Shown here: in pieces, positions 25,499 to 34,049 of the stretch
Numbering within the stretch: the first letter of the stretch is position 1
How the letters are laid out: every line of letters starts with the position of its first letter
The notes under the pieces: generated by a model
The model's input: the letters and a program-made list of their open reading frames with translations, nothing else
What the model was told of the DNA's origin: nothing
Databases searched by the model: none
Position numbers and translations under genes: made by a program
DNA from: RGIG3178 sp964533965
Lineage (GTDB): Bacteria; Bacillota; Clostridia; Christensenellales; QAND01
Length of the DNA: 64,000 nucleotides
Assembly (NCBI GenBank): GCA_964533965.1
Contig: CAZHNN010000008.1
Location: 38,953-102,952, forward strand
Direction of reading: 5' to 3'

Positions 25499-25879
25499 AT
25501 GACTCTGAACATCATCATCAGCAACACGAGCGGTCAGCCGATATACGAGCAGATCACCTCGCAGATCAAGCGAATGATCCTTTCCGGCGGGCTCAACGAG
25601 GGCGACGCCCTTCCCTCCATGCGCCTTTTGGCGAAGGAACTGCGTATCAGCGTCATCACCACGAAACGCGCCTATGAGGAGCTGGAGCGGGACGGCCTCA
25701 TCGTATCCGTTACCGGAAAGGGCAGCTTCGTCGCGCCCAAGAACCTCTTACTCGTACGAGAGGAACACCTGAAAGCCATCGAGAGCCATATGCAGGAGAT
25801 CGTTGCATTATCTGCCGCCTGTAATCTGACGCTCGACGAGCTTATCGACATGTTGACCATCATCCACCAAGGAGACTAG
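25499..25879 (+). CDS. GntR-family transcriptional regulator (YtrA subfamily)
   Basis: 126-aa regulator. Winged helix-turn-helix at residues 10-75 (QPIYEQITSQIKRMILSG, LPSMRLLAKELRISVITTKRA, GSFVAPK), then a short helical tail of about 45 residues instead of a large ligand domain: the YtrA layout, typically controlling a linked ABC exporter. ATG at 25499 follows AAGGA. It is two bases upstream of the ATPase gene. A perfect palindrome covers its -10. Confidence 0.93.
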   Translation: MTLNIIISNTSGQPIYEQITSQIKRMILSGGLNEGDALPSMRLLAKELRISVITTKRAYEELERDGLIVSVTGKGSFVAPKNLLLVREEHLKAIESHMQEIVALSAACNLTLDELIDMLTIIHQGD

Positions 25880-25881
25880 AT

Positions 25882-26724
25882 ATGGACGCATTGAGCATCA
25901 AGCATCTTCATAAGCGGTACGACGATTTTTCTCTGCAGGACGTCAGCTTTACCCTGCCCTCCGGCTGCATCATGGGATTCATCGGGGAAAACGGCGCGGG
26001 CAAAACCACCACCATCAAGCTTATCCTGGATCTGATCCACAGGGACAGCGGCGAGATCGAGGTGTTGAGCCAAAGCAACCAAAAGAATTTTGAATCCGTC
26101 AAGGGACACATCGGCGTTGTGCTGGATGAATCCTGTTTCCCGGAAGCACTGAACGCCCTTGCCATCAACAGCATCATGAAGAGCATTTACAAGACATGGG
26201 ATGAACAACGTTTTTTTGCCCTGTGCAAGCGGTTTTCACTGCCCAATCAAAAACCCGTTAAGGATTACTCCCGGGGAATGAAAATGAAGATCGGCATCGC
26301 GGCGGCATTGTCTCACAATGCGAAGCTTTTGATCCTCGACGAGGCCACCAGCGGGCTTGACCCCATCGTACGCGATGAAATCCTGGACCTGCTCCTCGAT
26401 TTTATTCAGGACGAAACCCATGCCGTGTTTCTCTCCTCGCACATTCTCAGCGATTTGGAGAAAATCTGCGATTATATCGCATTCATCCATCAGGGAAAGC
26501 TTCTGTTCTGTGAGGAAAAGGATGTGCTGCGCGACACATACGGTATCGTCAAAGGCTCGATCGACGCTATATCACAGCTTTCCGAGAGTACGGTGGCGAA
26601 GAGGCAAAATGCCTTCGGCGCCGAAGCGCTTGTACGCCGAAGCCGCGTTCCCAAAGACTATGCGGTGGAACCCGCAAGCCTGGAGGATATCATGGTATTC
26701 ATGGCAAAGGAGGCAGTACGATGA
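25882..26724 (+). CDS. ABC transporter ATPase (YtrB/EcsA-like, ABC-2 exporter)
   Basis: 280-aa ATPase: Walker A GENGAGKTT near residue 36, signature YSRGMKMKIGIAAAL, Walker B LLILDEATSGLDP, switch His in SSHILSDLE. The signature YSRGMK (Arg-Gly-Met in place of Gly-Gly-Gln) is common in this group. A C-terminal region of about 70 residues follows the core, ending in ASLEDIMVFMAK. It works with the membrane subunit whose start overlaps its stop by 4 bp. Cargo is unknown; such cassettes often respond to cell-envelope stress. Confidence 0.93.
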   Translation: MDALSIKHLHKRYDDFSLQDVSFTLPSGCIMGFIGENGAGKTTTIKLILDLIHRDSGEIEVLSQSNQKNFESVKGHIGVVLDESCFPEALNALAINSIMKSIYKTWDEQRFFALCKRFSLPNQKPVKDYSRGMKMKIGIAAALSHNAKLLILDEATSGLDPIVRDEILDLLLDFIQDETHAVFLSSHILSDLEKICDYIAFIHQGKLLFCEEKDVLRDTYGIVKGSIDAISQLSESTVAKRQNAFGAEALVRRSRVPKDYAVEPASLEDIMVFMAKEAVR

Positions 26725-27341
26725 AAGGCTTATTGATAAAGGATCTTCTGAGCATCAAGCGGCAGGCGCGGGTGTATCTATTCCTTGCCGTTCTGTGGAT
26801 CGTAATGTCGACAATCAACAAGGATACGGCGTTTTTCCAGGGGTTTACTGTGCTGCTTTGCTCCATGATGCCCATCACAGCTTTGGCCTATGACGAACGG
26901 GCGCACTTTGAAAAATACGCGCTGACCATGCCTTTGTCCCGCAAGGACATCGTGTTGTCCAAGTACCTATTGGGATTGATCTGTACCGGCGTTGCCGTCA
27001 TCATAGGATCGGTTTTCGAGATTCTTCTGTCTCTTTTTATCCATGCGCAGGTATCGCCGACGATGCCGCTGACCCTATCAACGCTTTTTGGAATCGGGCT
27101 GCTGTTCATTTCCTTCACGATGCCCATCATGTTCAAATTCGGAACGGAGAAAGGCCGGATCGTCTATATGGCTGTTGCGGTTCTCGCTGTGCTGCTGCCG
27201 ACGCTGGAAAAGAAGGGCGCTTTTGCTTCGTCCGCCATCGACGTACGGATGCTCTACTTTCTGCCCGTCATCGCCCTTGTCATCCTGTACCTGTCTGCAC
27301 AGCTGTCCATCGGGATCTATCGGCGCAAGGAATTCTCGTAG
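26721..27341 (+). CDS. ABC-2 type permease subunit
   Basis: 206-aa integral membrane protein with about six hydrophobic helices (first at residues 18-34). The EKYALTMPLSRKDIVLSKYL segment after helix 2 is typical of ABC-2 permeases paired with YtrB-like ATPases. ATGA overlap with the ATPase gene indicates translational coupling. It closes the GntR-ATPase-permease cassette. Confidence 0.9.
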   Translation: MKGLLIKDLLSIKRQARVYLFLAVLWIVMSTINKDTAFFQGFTVLLCSMMPITALAYDERAHFEKYALTMPLSRKDIVLSKYLLGLICTGVAVIIGSVFEILLSLFIHAQVSPTMPLTLSTLFGIGLLFISFTMPIMFKFGTEKGRIVYMAVAVLAVLLPTLEKKGAFASSAIDVRMLYFLPVIALVILYLSAQLSIGIYRRKEFS

Positions 27342-27352
27342 TACTGCATTCA

Positions 27353-27390
27353 AAAGCGCTCCGCTTGCTTTGTAGCTGGCGGAGCGCTTT
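27353..27390. terminator. Terminator after the ABC cassette
   Basis: 12-bp perfect stem AAAGCGCTCCGC / GCGGAGCGCTTT with a 14-nt loop, between convergent genes; short T-rich tail on the plus side. Confidence 0.8.
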
Positions 27391-27417
27391 GTTTATTCCC
27401 TTTGCTGGAATCTCGTA

Positions 27418-28413
27418 TTACCTTCGAAAACCCGGCGCATATTTGGCCGCAACCAGGATGGCTTCGATCATGCTCACTGCGGAAGCGATACCCTTTCCAG
27501 CGATGTCCAGCGCCGTGCCGTGGTCCACGCTGGTGCGCAAGAACGGCAGCGAATTGGTAAGCGCGATGGTACGGTCAAAATCCAGCGTCTTCGTCGCAAT
27601 GTGCCCCTGATCGTGATAGAGGGACAACACGGAATTGTACCTTCCCTTAAGTGCCAAATGGAAAACGGAATCTGCGCTGATGGGCCCCGCGACATCATAT
27701 CCCATGGCCTTCGCCTCTTTTACCGCGGGTTCGACCGCCGTCATTTCCTCGTCGCCGAACAATCCGTGCTCGCCGCTGTGGGGGTTCAGCCCTGCTACGG
27801 CCATCGTGCCTTTATCCACGCCAAGCCGTTTGAGCGCTTCGGTGCACCGGACGATGTAATCGACAATCCTGTCCTTGGTCACCAGGTCACAGGCTTTGCG
27901 CAGAGATACGTGCCTTGTCAAAAAGAACACGCGCATCCCGTGCACTTCGAACATCGTCAGCGGGTCCTTCGTGTTGGTCAGCCCCTCGAGCACCTCGGTA
28001 TGGCCGATATACGGAACGCCGGCTTCCTGGAAGGATTCCTTGTTGATCGGCGGCGTTGCCATCGCGTCGATTTCCCCGCCCATCGCAAGGTAAACCGTCT
28101 TTTCGATGAATGCGTAAGCAGCTTCGCCGGCCTGCTTGGATATTTCTCCAAGCTTAAATGAATCATCTATGTTGTTCAGATCGATCACATCGATCGTTCC
28201 CTTTTGATAGATCCCTTCCGAGGCCTTTTCAACGGCATGTATTTTTAGGTCCAAATTGCAGAACCCGCACGCCTTTTTCAGCATTCCGGCGTCGCCTATG
28301 ACCAACGGCCTTGCTTTTTCATACACTTCCGCTTCATTGAGCGATTTGACGACGATTTCCGGGCCGATTCCGGCCGGGTCACCCATGGGGATACCGACGA
28401 TTGGTCTTTGCAT
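27418..28413 (-). CDS. PdxA-family 4-phospho-hydroxyacid dehydrogenase
   Basis: 331-aa NAD-dependent oxidative decarboxylase of the PdxA family. Metal-binding histidines lie in IGHTEVLE, NPHSGEHGLFG and YHDQGHIATK; the N-terminus has GIPMGDPAGIGPE. PdxA acts on 4-phosphohydroxy-L-threonine in vitamin B6 synthesis, but many Firmicute paralogues (PdxA2) act on D-threonate or D-erythronate 4-phosphate in acid-sugar breakdown. No pdxJ or DUF1537 kinase is in this window, so the role is open. ATG at 28413 follows AAGGAG. It lies 63 bp after the FMN-binding gene. Confidence 0.92.
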   Translation of the reverse strand: MQRPIVGIPMGDPAGIGPEIVVKSLNEAEVYEKARPLVIGDAGMLKKACGFCNLDLKIHAVEKASEGIYQKGTIDVIDLNNIDDSFKLGEISKQAGEAAYAFIEKTVYLAMGGEIDAMATPPINKESFQEAGVPYIGHTEVLEGLTNTKDPLTMFEVHGMRVFFLTRHVSLRKACDLVTKDRIVDYIVRCTEALKRLGVDKGTMAVAGLNPHSGEHGLFGDEEMTAVEPAVKEAKAMGYDVAGPISADSVFHLALKGRYNSVLSLYHDQGHIATKTLDFDRTIALTNSLPFLRTSVDHGTALDIAGKGIASAVSMIEAILVAAKYAPGFRR

Positions 28414-28476
28414 TGATCTTCTCCTTAATCTTATGAGTTTATCGGATGGTACGCATGCGCTGGCATTCGCCATCCT

Positions 28477-29013
28477 TCATTTGGGGATCGAAAGAAATAC
28501 CTCTTTGGCAAGGTTGACCCCGTTCAATACGGCGCGGCTTGAAACGGTCGCTCCCGATATGGCGGTGATGTCCCTTCCCAGCGACAGCGGCGGGTTTTTC
28601 CCCTGGTACTGCATATAATAGGCCGGTTCTGCTACCTTGCTGCCCAAGCCCACCGTCTCGGAATTGCTGCCAATCCGTACGCCCGCAAGTTGCCCGTCCG
28701 GCAAAAAGCCCACGGTCAAGCCAATATTGCCCCTGTACCCCTTTGTGTTTAGAAGCACGCAGAAGCCGGTGACGTTACCTCCGCCGTTTTGGATCTTTAC
28801 AACCTTAGTCACACTGGGAAAGCCGGTTGTGTTAAAGGCGATTTCTTCAAAGCTGCCGGTATCGGGAAAAAGGGAAAGATACCCTGCTTTTTCGGCATCC
28901 GCCTGCTGTTGTTTGATTTTCGGATTGGTGAAGCCGTACGTTACAGCCAGGCATAAGCCCGCAACCGTGCAAATGGCAAGAAGCTTCAGCGCAGTCTTCA
29001 TAATGTCCCGCAT
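28477..29013 (-). CDS. Membrane-anchored FMN-binding protein (RnfG/NqrC-like)
   Basis: 178 aa: one N-terminal membrane helix (about residues 8-27), then an extracytoplasmic FMN-binding domain. Near the C-terminus SGATVSSRAV matches the flavinylation motif (S/T-G-A-T/S) in which the Thr carries FMN added by ApbE. The domain resembles RnfG, but no other rnf/nqr gene is near, so this is a stand-alone flavoprotein for electron transfer at the cell surface (inference). GGAGG lies eight bases before the ATG. It is divergent from the NusG-II gene across a 200-bp promoter region. Confidence 0.88.
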   Translation of the reverse strand: MRDIMKTALKLLAICTVAGLCLAVTYGFTNPKIKQQQADAEKAGYLSLFPDTGSFEEIAFNTTGFPSVTKVVKIQNGGGNVTGFCVLLNTKGYRGNIGLTVGFLPDGQLAGVRIGSNSETVGLGSKVAEPAYYMQYQGKNPPLSLGRDITAISGATVSSRAVLNGVNLAKEVFLSIPK

Positions 29014-29046
29014 GTGTCTCTCCTCCGGAGCATAGTTCCGGTTTTC

Positions 29047-29075
29047 ATTATACGATATTGTACTTTTATTTCAAA
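29047..29075 (-). promoter_or_regulatory. Promoter of the FMN-binding gene
   Basis: TTTGAA (29070-29075) and TATAAT (29047-29052), 17-bp spacer, minus strand. Confidence 0.65.
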
Positions 29076-29080
29076 GTACA
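29059..29080. promoter_or_regulatory. Candidate operator in the divergent FMN-binding/NusG-II region
   Basis: Perfect 8-bp inverted repeat TGTACTTT-tatttc-AAAGTACA covering the -35 of the minus-strand promoter. No regulator gene adjoins it. Confidence 0.55.
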
Positions 29081-29094
29081 TAAAAGCAGAAGGT

Positions 29095-29123
29095 TTGTTT
29101 TGGTTTTGACAGCATGATATAAT
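29095..29123 (+). promoter_or_regulatory. Promoter of the NusG-II gene
   Basis: TTGTTT (29095-29100), 17-bp spacer, TATAAT (29118-29123) with an extended TG at 29115-29116. Confidence 0.65.
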
Positions 29124-29213
29124 TCCCATAATTGGGTAATGGATATATCGCGGACAGTCAAAGACGCGAATTCGGCTCGCCATCCATACCGTTTTCGGGA
29201 GGGATCAAAGAAA

Positions 29214-29573
29214 ATGCAACGCAAAACCCTTCTGTTTGTCGCCGCGGTGCTTCTCCTGGCGGTCGCGGGTTATTTTGGCGCGCGTTTTCTTTTACCCAAG
29301 GGTTCTGTGTATCATGTGGTCGTCCGGCAGGATGGCAACATCCTCTGTGACGTTCCGCTGGACAAGAACGCCGAGATCCCCATACACAGCCAGTGGGGAT
29401 ACAATCTGATCATCATACGGGACGGTTCTGTATGGGTGATGGAAGCGGATTGTCCCGATCAAATCTGCGTCCATCAGGGTCTGGTGAATGCAGTGAATAT
29501 CGGGGCGCGCGCGATGGGCAACACCATCGTTTGCCTGCCGCACAGGCTGAGCATCACGCTGGTAAGTCCTTGA
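29214..29573 (+). CDS. NusG domain II-containing membrane-anchored protein
   Basis: 119 aa. N-terminal membrane anchor (residues 4-28), then a NusG-II beta domain outside the membrane: VYHVVVRQDGNI, VWVMEADCPDQIC and NTIVCLPHRLSI. Three cysteines are conserved in this family. It is unrelated in role to transcription factor NusG. In Clostridia such genes often sit beside FMN-binding and ApbE genes, suggesting a part in extracytoplasmic electron transfer. ATG at 29214 follows GGGAGGG by ten bases. Confidence 0.85.
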   Translation: MQRKTLLFVAAVLLLAVAGYFGARFLLPKGSVYHVVVRQDGNILCDVPLDKNAEIPIHSQWGYNLIIIRDGSVWVMEADCPDQICVHQGLVNAVNIGARAMGNTIVCLPHRLSITLVSP

Positions 29574-29717
29574 CACCGGCGCATTGTATGTAGGGGCTCA
29601 TGATGCGAAACGTCATTTTGAACATATCGCCCGAGCCTGCTGTACCATCGCCTAGCACTGCGGCCCCAATACGCTGGGTGTGTTGTTCATGACGCAGCCA
29701 TGATATTCTTCTATAAC

Positions 29718-29741
29718 AAAAGGCGCCTATCGGCGCCTTTT
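29718..29741. terminator. Bidirectional intrinsic terminator
   Basis: AAAAGGCGCC / GGCGCCTTTT stem with a TATC loop and T-tract, between NusG-II and pssA. The roughly 140 bp before it hold no gene. Confidence 0.9.
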
Positions 29742-29757
29742 TTAATCAAGGATTTTC

Positions 29758-30360
29758 CTATTTGTGCAGAATCAAGCCCATCAACAAAAACCCCAGGCCG
29801 ATAACGGCAAACAGCACGCGCAGGAAGTTGCTCCCCTGCATGCGGATTTTCGAGATCATCAAAAGCGATAAGATCAGCATTGCCGGGCATACAAGATAGA
29901 GGAGGTTGGGCATAAGGTAGGAAAACAGCCAGGTGAACAGCAGCGAGAACATGGAGGCGATGGTGGTGGGCAAACCGATGAAGCCGTTCGTTTCCTCTGA
30001 CATCATGTTGTAATAGCCAAGGCGAAGGATGCCGCACATCACAAACGCCGCGGATCCAATGATGATTGGCAGCTTAAACCCTGCCAGGCCTATGGCAAAC
30101 AAAGCCGGAACCAACGTGAAGTTGATGCCGTCACACAGCGAATCCAGCTCCTCGCCAAGCTCCGTGCACTGTTTGAGTTTTTTCGCGGCAAAGCCGTCCA
30201 GCGAATCCATACAGCTTACCAAGAAATACAGCAGATAGAAGGTTCGGAAATTGCCCGACATGATCAGGTAGATGTTCATCATGCCCATCACAAGTCCCGT
30301 CAGCGTGATGGCGTTGGGCACGTTGAAGAATTCCAACACAGGAAAATACCGTTTTACCAT
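29758..30360 (-). CDS. pssA: CDP-diacylglycerol-serine O-phosphatidyltransferase
   Basis: 200-aa polytopic membrane enzyme that joins CDP-diacylglycerol and serine to give phosphatidylserine. The CDP-alcohol phosphotransferase motif is present as DGFAAKK, eight residues, G-x3-D-x3-D (about residues 55-76), with Lys where Arg is usual. Six to eight hydrophobic helices are visible. It starts two bases after psd, whose product decarboxylates its product; hence the assignment to serine. Confidence 0.88.
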   Translation of the reverse strand: MVKRYFPVLEFFNVPNAITLTGLVMGMMNIYLIMSGNFRTFYLLYFLVSCMDSLDGFAAKKLKQCTELGEELDSLCDGINFTLVPALFAIGLAGFKLPIIIGSAAFVMCGILRLGYYNMMSEETNGFIGLPTTIASMFSLLFTWLFSYLMPNLLYLVCPAMLILSLLMISKIRMQGSNFLRVLFAVIGLGFLLMGLILHK

Positions 30361-30362
30361 TA

Positions 30363-31229
30363 CTACTCCCCTTTACCGATAATTTCACCGAGCGCTACCA
30401 TGGTTTCCAAGCCTTCACGCGTTTGCCAGAGGATATCCTCGCACGCCTTGACCGCACCCTTTTCAAACAACAGCAGCAGCATGGATCCGCCGGGGGCAAA
30501 ATACCCGCCATCTTCCCCGATACGCACTTCGTCGCCTTCTTTGAACGGGTTGATGATGCTGCCGATCATCGTTGCTCCCACTTCCACCAGCACCACCGTG
30601 CCAAACCGGCGCGTTTTCATTGTCACGACGCGCCGTTTGTTCTTGCAATACAGTTTTACGATGCTCTGTGCCACGGGATTCACCGAGTAGTAGCCCCCGC
30701 GTATATCCCTTATAGAGCATATCGTCGCATCATCGAAGTGATGCAGATGATGGTAGTGGTGCGGCGCGAGGCGGAACCGGAATAGCGTACCGCCTGTATA
30801 GAGCATCGCCTGTTGTTCATCCTGCAGAATCTCACCAAGCCGCATGCTTTCGCCTTTGACGCAAAACAGACCGCCTATGTCGATATCGTCATACGCACTT
30901 AAAAAACATTCCGCAACAGCCCCAAGATACGGGCTTTCCGGCATCCTTATGCTGTCAAGCTTTCTTGTGAAAAACTCATAATAGCTTTGATAGGGGAGAA
31001 ACAAGGACATATCCAAACCGTACATTTCTATGATACTATCGGCTGCTTTTTTGCTGCGCTTCGTGCGTGCATACCTTCCGTAGAGCGCGGAGAGCCATTT
31101 TCGTTTTACGAACAGCCACGTTGCGGCTTGTCCGGGCAGCGTCTGATACAGCGTCTTTAGCCACCGATCCGCCACAACGGGCACTTGTCGAACTTGCTTG
31201 GCCTTCCGGTCGAATATTCGGTTCTCCAT
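30363..31229 (-). CDS. psd: Phosphatidylserine decarboxylase proenzyme
   Basis: 288-aa pyruvoyl-dependent enzyme producing phosphatidylethanolamine. Conserved elements are FFTRKLDSIRMP, FRLAPHHYHHLHHFDD, SVNPVAQS, VEVGATMIGSI and, near the C-terminus, YFAPGGSMLLLLFEKG. The Ser of GGS is the self-cleavage point that becomes the pyruvoyl group; Met follows where Thr is usual. Ribosome site is weak. Downstream pssA completes the PS-PE pathway. Confidence 0.93.
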   Translation of the reverse strand: MENRIFDRKAKQVRQVPVVADRWLKTLYQTLPGQAATWLFVKRKWLSALYGRYARTKRSKKAADSIIEMYGLDMSLFLPYQSYYEFFTRKLDSIRMPESPYLGAVAECFLSAYDDIDIGGLFCVKGESMRLGEILQDEQQAMLYTGGTLFRFRLAPHHYHHLHHFDDATICSIRDIRGGYYSVNPVAQSIVKLYCKNKRRVVTMKTRRFGTVVLVEVGATMIGSIINPFKEGDEVRIGEDGGYFAPGGSMLLLLFEKGAVKACEDILWQTREGLETMVALGEIIGKGE

Positions 31230-31330
31230 CTTCTGGGCTTCACCCCGTTGCGGTCTAAATCTTCGCCATCATATCAAAAGCGCATACTTTTGTCCATCAA
31301 GCACTGGCCTCATAAGATCTTTTGTTTTTA

Positions 31331-32881
31331 TTATTGTCTTATATGTTTTGTTTGTTTATGCAGTAAGCGTCCCATCCAGGTTTTCAGTTCGCGCACGCCC
31401 AAGAGGAGGCAGGTCGGCACGTACAGCGAAAAGAAGACAATCGCGAGCGAAGCGAGCTTTAACAGCCGCTGCCAGGTACCGTGGACGTCTGTAAACATCG
31501 TTGAAAGCACCATCGTTACCACAAGCGCAACCGCGATGGCCAAAAGGATACGCAGAGTCTGTGTCACGGTGCTTTTCAGCCCGATACTTCCAACCTTTTT
31601 TCGCAGCATTATCAACTGCACGATGCAGGCGTACGTACTTGCCACCGTGGTCGCGACCACGATGCCGACGGCGCCAAAATACGGAGCCAGCACGAAATCC
31701 AGCCCGACGTTGATCGAAACACTGGTGATGCTAATCAACATCGGCGTTTTGGTATCCTGCCGCGCATAAAAGACCCGATTCATCAGGTTTGATACGCCAA
31801 AGGGCATCACGCCCGCAATGTAATAGGCAAATACGGGTGCCGTGCGCGCCGTGGCAGCAGCGTCAAACACGCCACGCTGGTAGGCCACGGCAATGATATC
31901 TTTGCTTAAAAAAATCGCAAGCACCGTGACGGGCAGGGTGACCAGAATGATGGTCTCCAGGGACGATCGCACGTTTTCCATAAACAGCTTTTTGTTCCGG
32001 TCCGCAGCGATTTTCGAAAGGCGCGAAAAGGCAATGGTGCTAACTGGCACCACAAGAATCCCCAGAACCGTCGCGACAAGCGCATAGGACTTGTTCAGCG
32101 TCGTGATAATGCCGGTTCCCAACCCGGAGCCAACGGCTAAGTCGACCTGATGATTAAGGGTGCCCAGTGACAAGCTGATCAGCGCAGGCACCGCCAACAG
32201 GAACGTCCGTTTCAGCCGGGGATCGGACAGGTGCAGGCTGGGATAATAGCGGAATTGGCCGCGCAAAAATGGCAGCAGCAACAGGAACTGCACGACACCT
32301 ACCACCGCTACGGCGATGGCGGCGATCTTGATGTCGCGGAACATTAGAATTGCCGCAATCAGGCAGCCGCTTAGCACAAAGCCCATCAACTGCTCGGGGA
32401 TGAACCGCTCGCGCGCGTTGAGTACGTTGAACAAAACGCCTGTCATTGCGTAGAACGCCAGTGTCGGATACATCATCCTCGTAAGTTCGATGGTAAGTTC
32501 CAAACCCTGCGGTGCACGGAAAACAATCGTGCAAATGACGGGAGCTAAAAAATACATCAGGATGCTGGCTAAAACGCCTGCAATCAGATACAGCGTCAGC
32601 ACGTTGGAGGCGTACCTGTCTGCCGCCAACTGCCCTTCTCTTAGCTTGGAGCGGACATACATCGGAATGAATGTGGAAGAAAGCCCGGCCGTAAACAGCA
32701 TCGTCAGCAGGCTTAAAATGCTGTACGCAGAGCCATAAGCGTCGCTTGCCACGCTTAGTCCGAATACAGCTGCCATGATCATCTCGCGGACAAATCCGGT
32801 AAGTTTGCTCAGCGCGATGATGATGGTGACCACCAGTGCGGACTTCATGGCGCGGCCTTCCTTGGCGATTCGTCCTTGCAT
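31331..32881 (-). CDS. murJ: Lipid II flippase MurJ
   Basis: 516-aa polytopic protein (about 14 helices) of the MOP/MVF family that moves the peptidoglycan precursor lipid II across the membrane. N-terminal KLTGFVREMIMAAVFG and SDAYGSAYSI are the MurJ signature; VNRVFYARQDTKTP-like segment (MNRVFYARQDTKTPM) in the second half is also diagnostic. Start is ambiguous: ATG 32881 (GGGAG four bases before) or ATG 32848 (AAGGAAGG upstream). It lies 20 bp after the radical SAM gene. No terminator separates it clearly from psd. Confidence 0.92.
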   Translation of the reverse strand: MQGRIAKEGRAMKSALVVTIIIALSKLTGFVREMIMAAVFGLSVASDAYGSAYSILSLLTMLFTAGLSSTFIPMYVRSKLREGQLAADRYASNVLTLYLIAGVLASILMYFLAPVICTIVFRAPQGLELTIELTRMMYPTLAFYAMTGVLFNVLNARERFIPEQLMGFVLSGCLIAAILMFRDIKIAAIAVAVVGVVQFLLLLPFLRGQFRYYPSLHLSDPRLKRTFLLAVPALISLSLGTLNHQVDLAVGSGLGTGIITTLNKSYALVATVLGILVVPVSTIAFSRLSKIAADRNKKLFMENVRSSLETIILVTLPVTVLAIFLSKDIIAVAYQRGVFDAAATARTAPVFAYYIAGVMPFGVSNLMNRVFYARQDTKTPMLISITSVSINVGLDFVLAPYFGAVGIVVATTVASTYACIVQLIMLRKKVGSIGLKSTVTQTLRILLAIAVALVVTMVLSTMFTDVHGTWQRLLKLASLAIVFFSLYVPTCLLLGVRELKTWMGRLLHKQTKHIRQ

Positions 32882-32900
32882 GTATCTCCCTCTCACAACG

Positions 32901-34049
32901 TTATGGGCATTGAATAAAGCCCTGCGCCCAAAGACAGGCTCCACAGGTGGGATGCTCGTTTGCGTAACAATCCTCCTGATTGCTTTCGATGCGGTGGCAG
33001 CCGCCGCACCACATGCAGGGAGAAAAGTCAAACCGCCTTACCCTGTCGCGAAACGCCGCATACTCTTCCGACTCCCATATCTCGGATAGCGTATTACAGG
33101 CGATGTTGCCGAAACTCTTCGGCTTGATCTCACGGTGCTTGCCATGCAAAAAGGTCTCGCTCGGGTGCAGCAGCCCCATGCAGGGCGCAACCTCACCGTT
33201 CCATTTCACAAAGACGTTGTTCTCCTGCACAAAGCGGCAATGCCCCTGTTTTCGCAGCAGCGGCGTCCCCATCATGGAAAAATCATATCCCGTGTTGAGC
33301 ATCTGCACGAGCGGCTTTACCGTCTGCTCCGTCAGATCCATGAACGGGAAATCAACGTTCGTGGTCAACACGAGCCTGCTCTTTCTCCCGTCAGGGTCCG
33401 GCGGCGGATTGAAGTGTCCAAACATGTTGGCCTTCAAGGTACGCCAATACAGCGCCTGTTCCATGTTCTCTTCATCATATGGCAAAACGTTGGATATCTT
33501 CACATCGCTTGCGCCCACCTGGTTGGCAAACAACATCAGATCCATCAGCTGGTGGACGTTGCTTTTCATCGCAACAAACGTAAGTCCGATGCGAAAATGC
33601 GCAAACTGCGGCTGCGCTTTTAGCCGTGTGATATGCAGGATGTTCCGCTTGATCTCGGCAAAATTGCTCTGTTCGCGGATCCCCTCATAGGTTGCCGTGT
33701 CAAATCCGTCCACGGAAAACCACGCCATATCCAAGCCGGCCAATATGAGTTTCTCCGCCACGTCAGGTGTCATCAGCGTGCCGTTTGTAACGCATTCCAC
33801 TTGTTTGCCGGTCGATTTGGCAAGTCTAACCATTTCAATGAAGTCCGGATGGAACATCGGCTCTCCAATGCCGCCGAAAAAGACCGTATGGATGCTGTCC
33901 AGACCTCTGATTTCATCAATGAGCTTCCTGTACAGACCCATGTCCATGTGCCCCATCGGTTCGTCTTTCCATCCTCGGCGCATGCACATGGTGCAATTGA
34001 GGTTGCACAGCGTGCTGGCTTCAACATACAATTTTTGAATCGATTCCAT
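32901..34049 (-). CDS. Radical SAM/SPASM protein resembling tungsten-enzyme maturases
   Basis: 382 aa. SAM cluster motif CNLNCTMC at residues 15-22, GGIGEPMFHPDFIEM (SAM-binding GGE-like), FSVDGFD, and a cysteine-rich SPASM region (CRFV, CMGLL, CMWCGGC, CYANEHPTCGAC) for auxiliary Fe-S clusters. The sequence resembles the maturases associated with tungsten-containing aldehyde oxidoreductases, but no such oxidoreductase is in the window. Ribosome site is weak (GAATGAAG). It is first of a run with murJ-psd-pssA, an apparently unrelated set. Confidence 0.82.
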   Translation of the reverse strand: MESIQKLYVEASTLCNLNCTMCMRRGWKDEPMGHMDMGLYRKLIDEIRGLDSIHTVFFGGIGEPMFHPDFIEMVRLAKSTGKQVECVTNGTLMTPDVAEKLILAGLDMAWFSVDGFDTATYEGIREQSNFAEIKRNILHITRLKAQPQFAHFRIGLTFVAMKSNVHQLMDLMLFANQVGASDVKISNVLPYDEENMEQALYWRTLKANMFGHFNPPPDPDGRKSRLVLTTNVDFPFMDLTEQTVKPLVQMLNTGYDFSMMGTPLLRKQGHCRFVQENNVFVKWNGEVAPCMGLLHPSETFLHGKHREIKPKSFGNIACNTLSEIWESEEYAAFRDRVRRFDFSPCMWCGGCHRIESNQEDCYANEHPTCGACLWAQGFIQCP

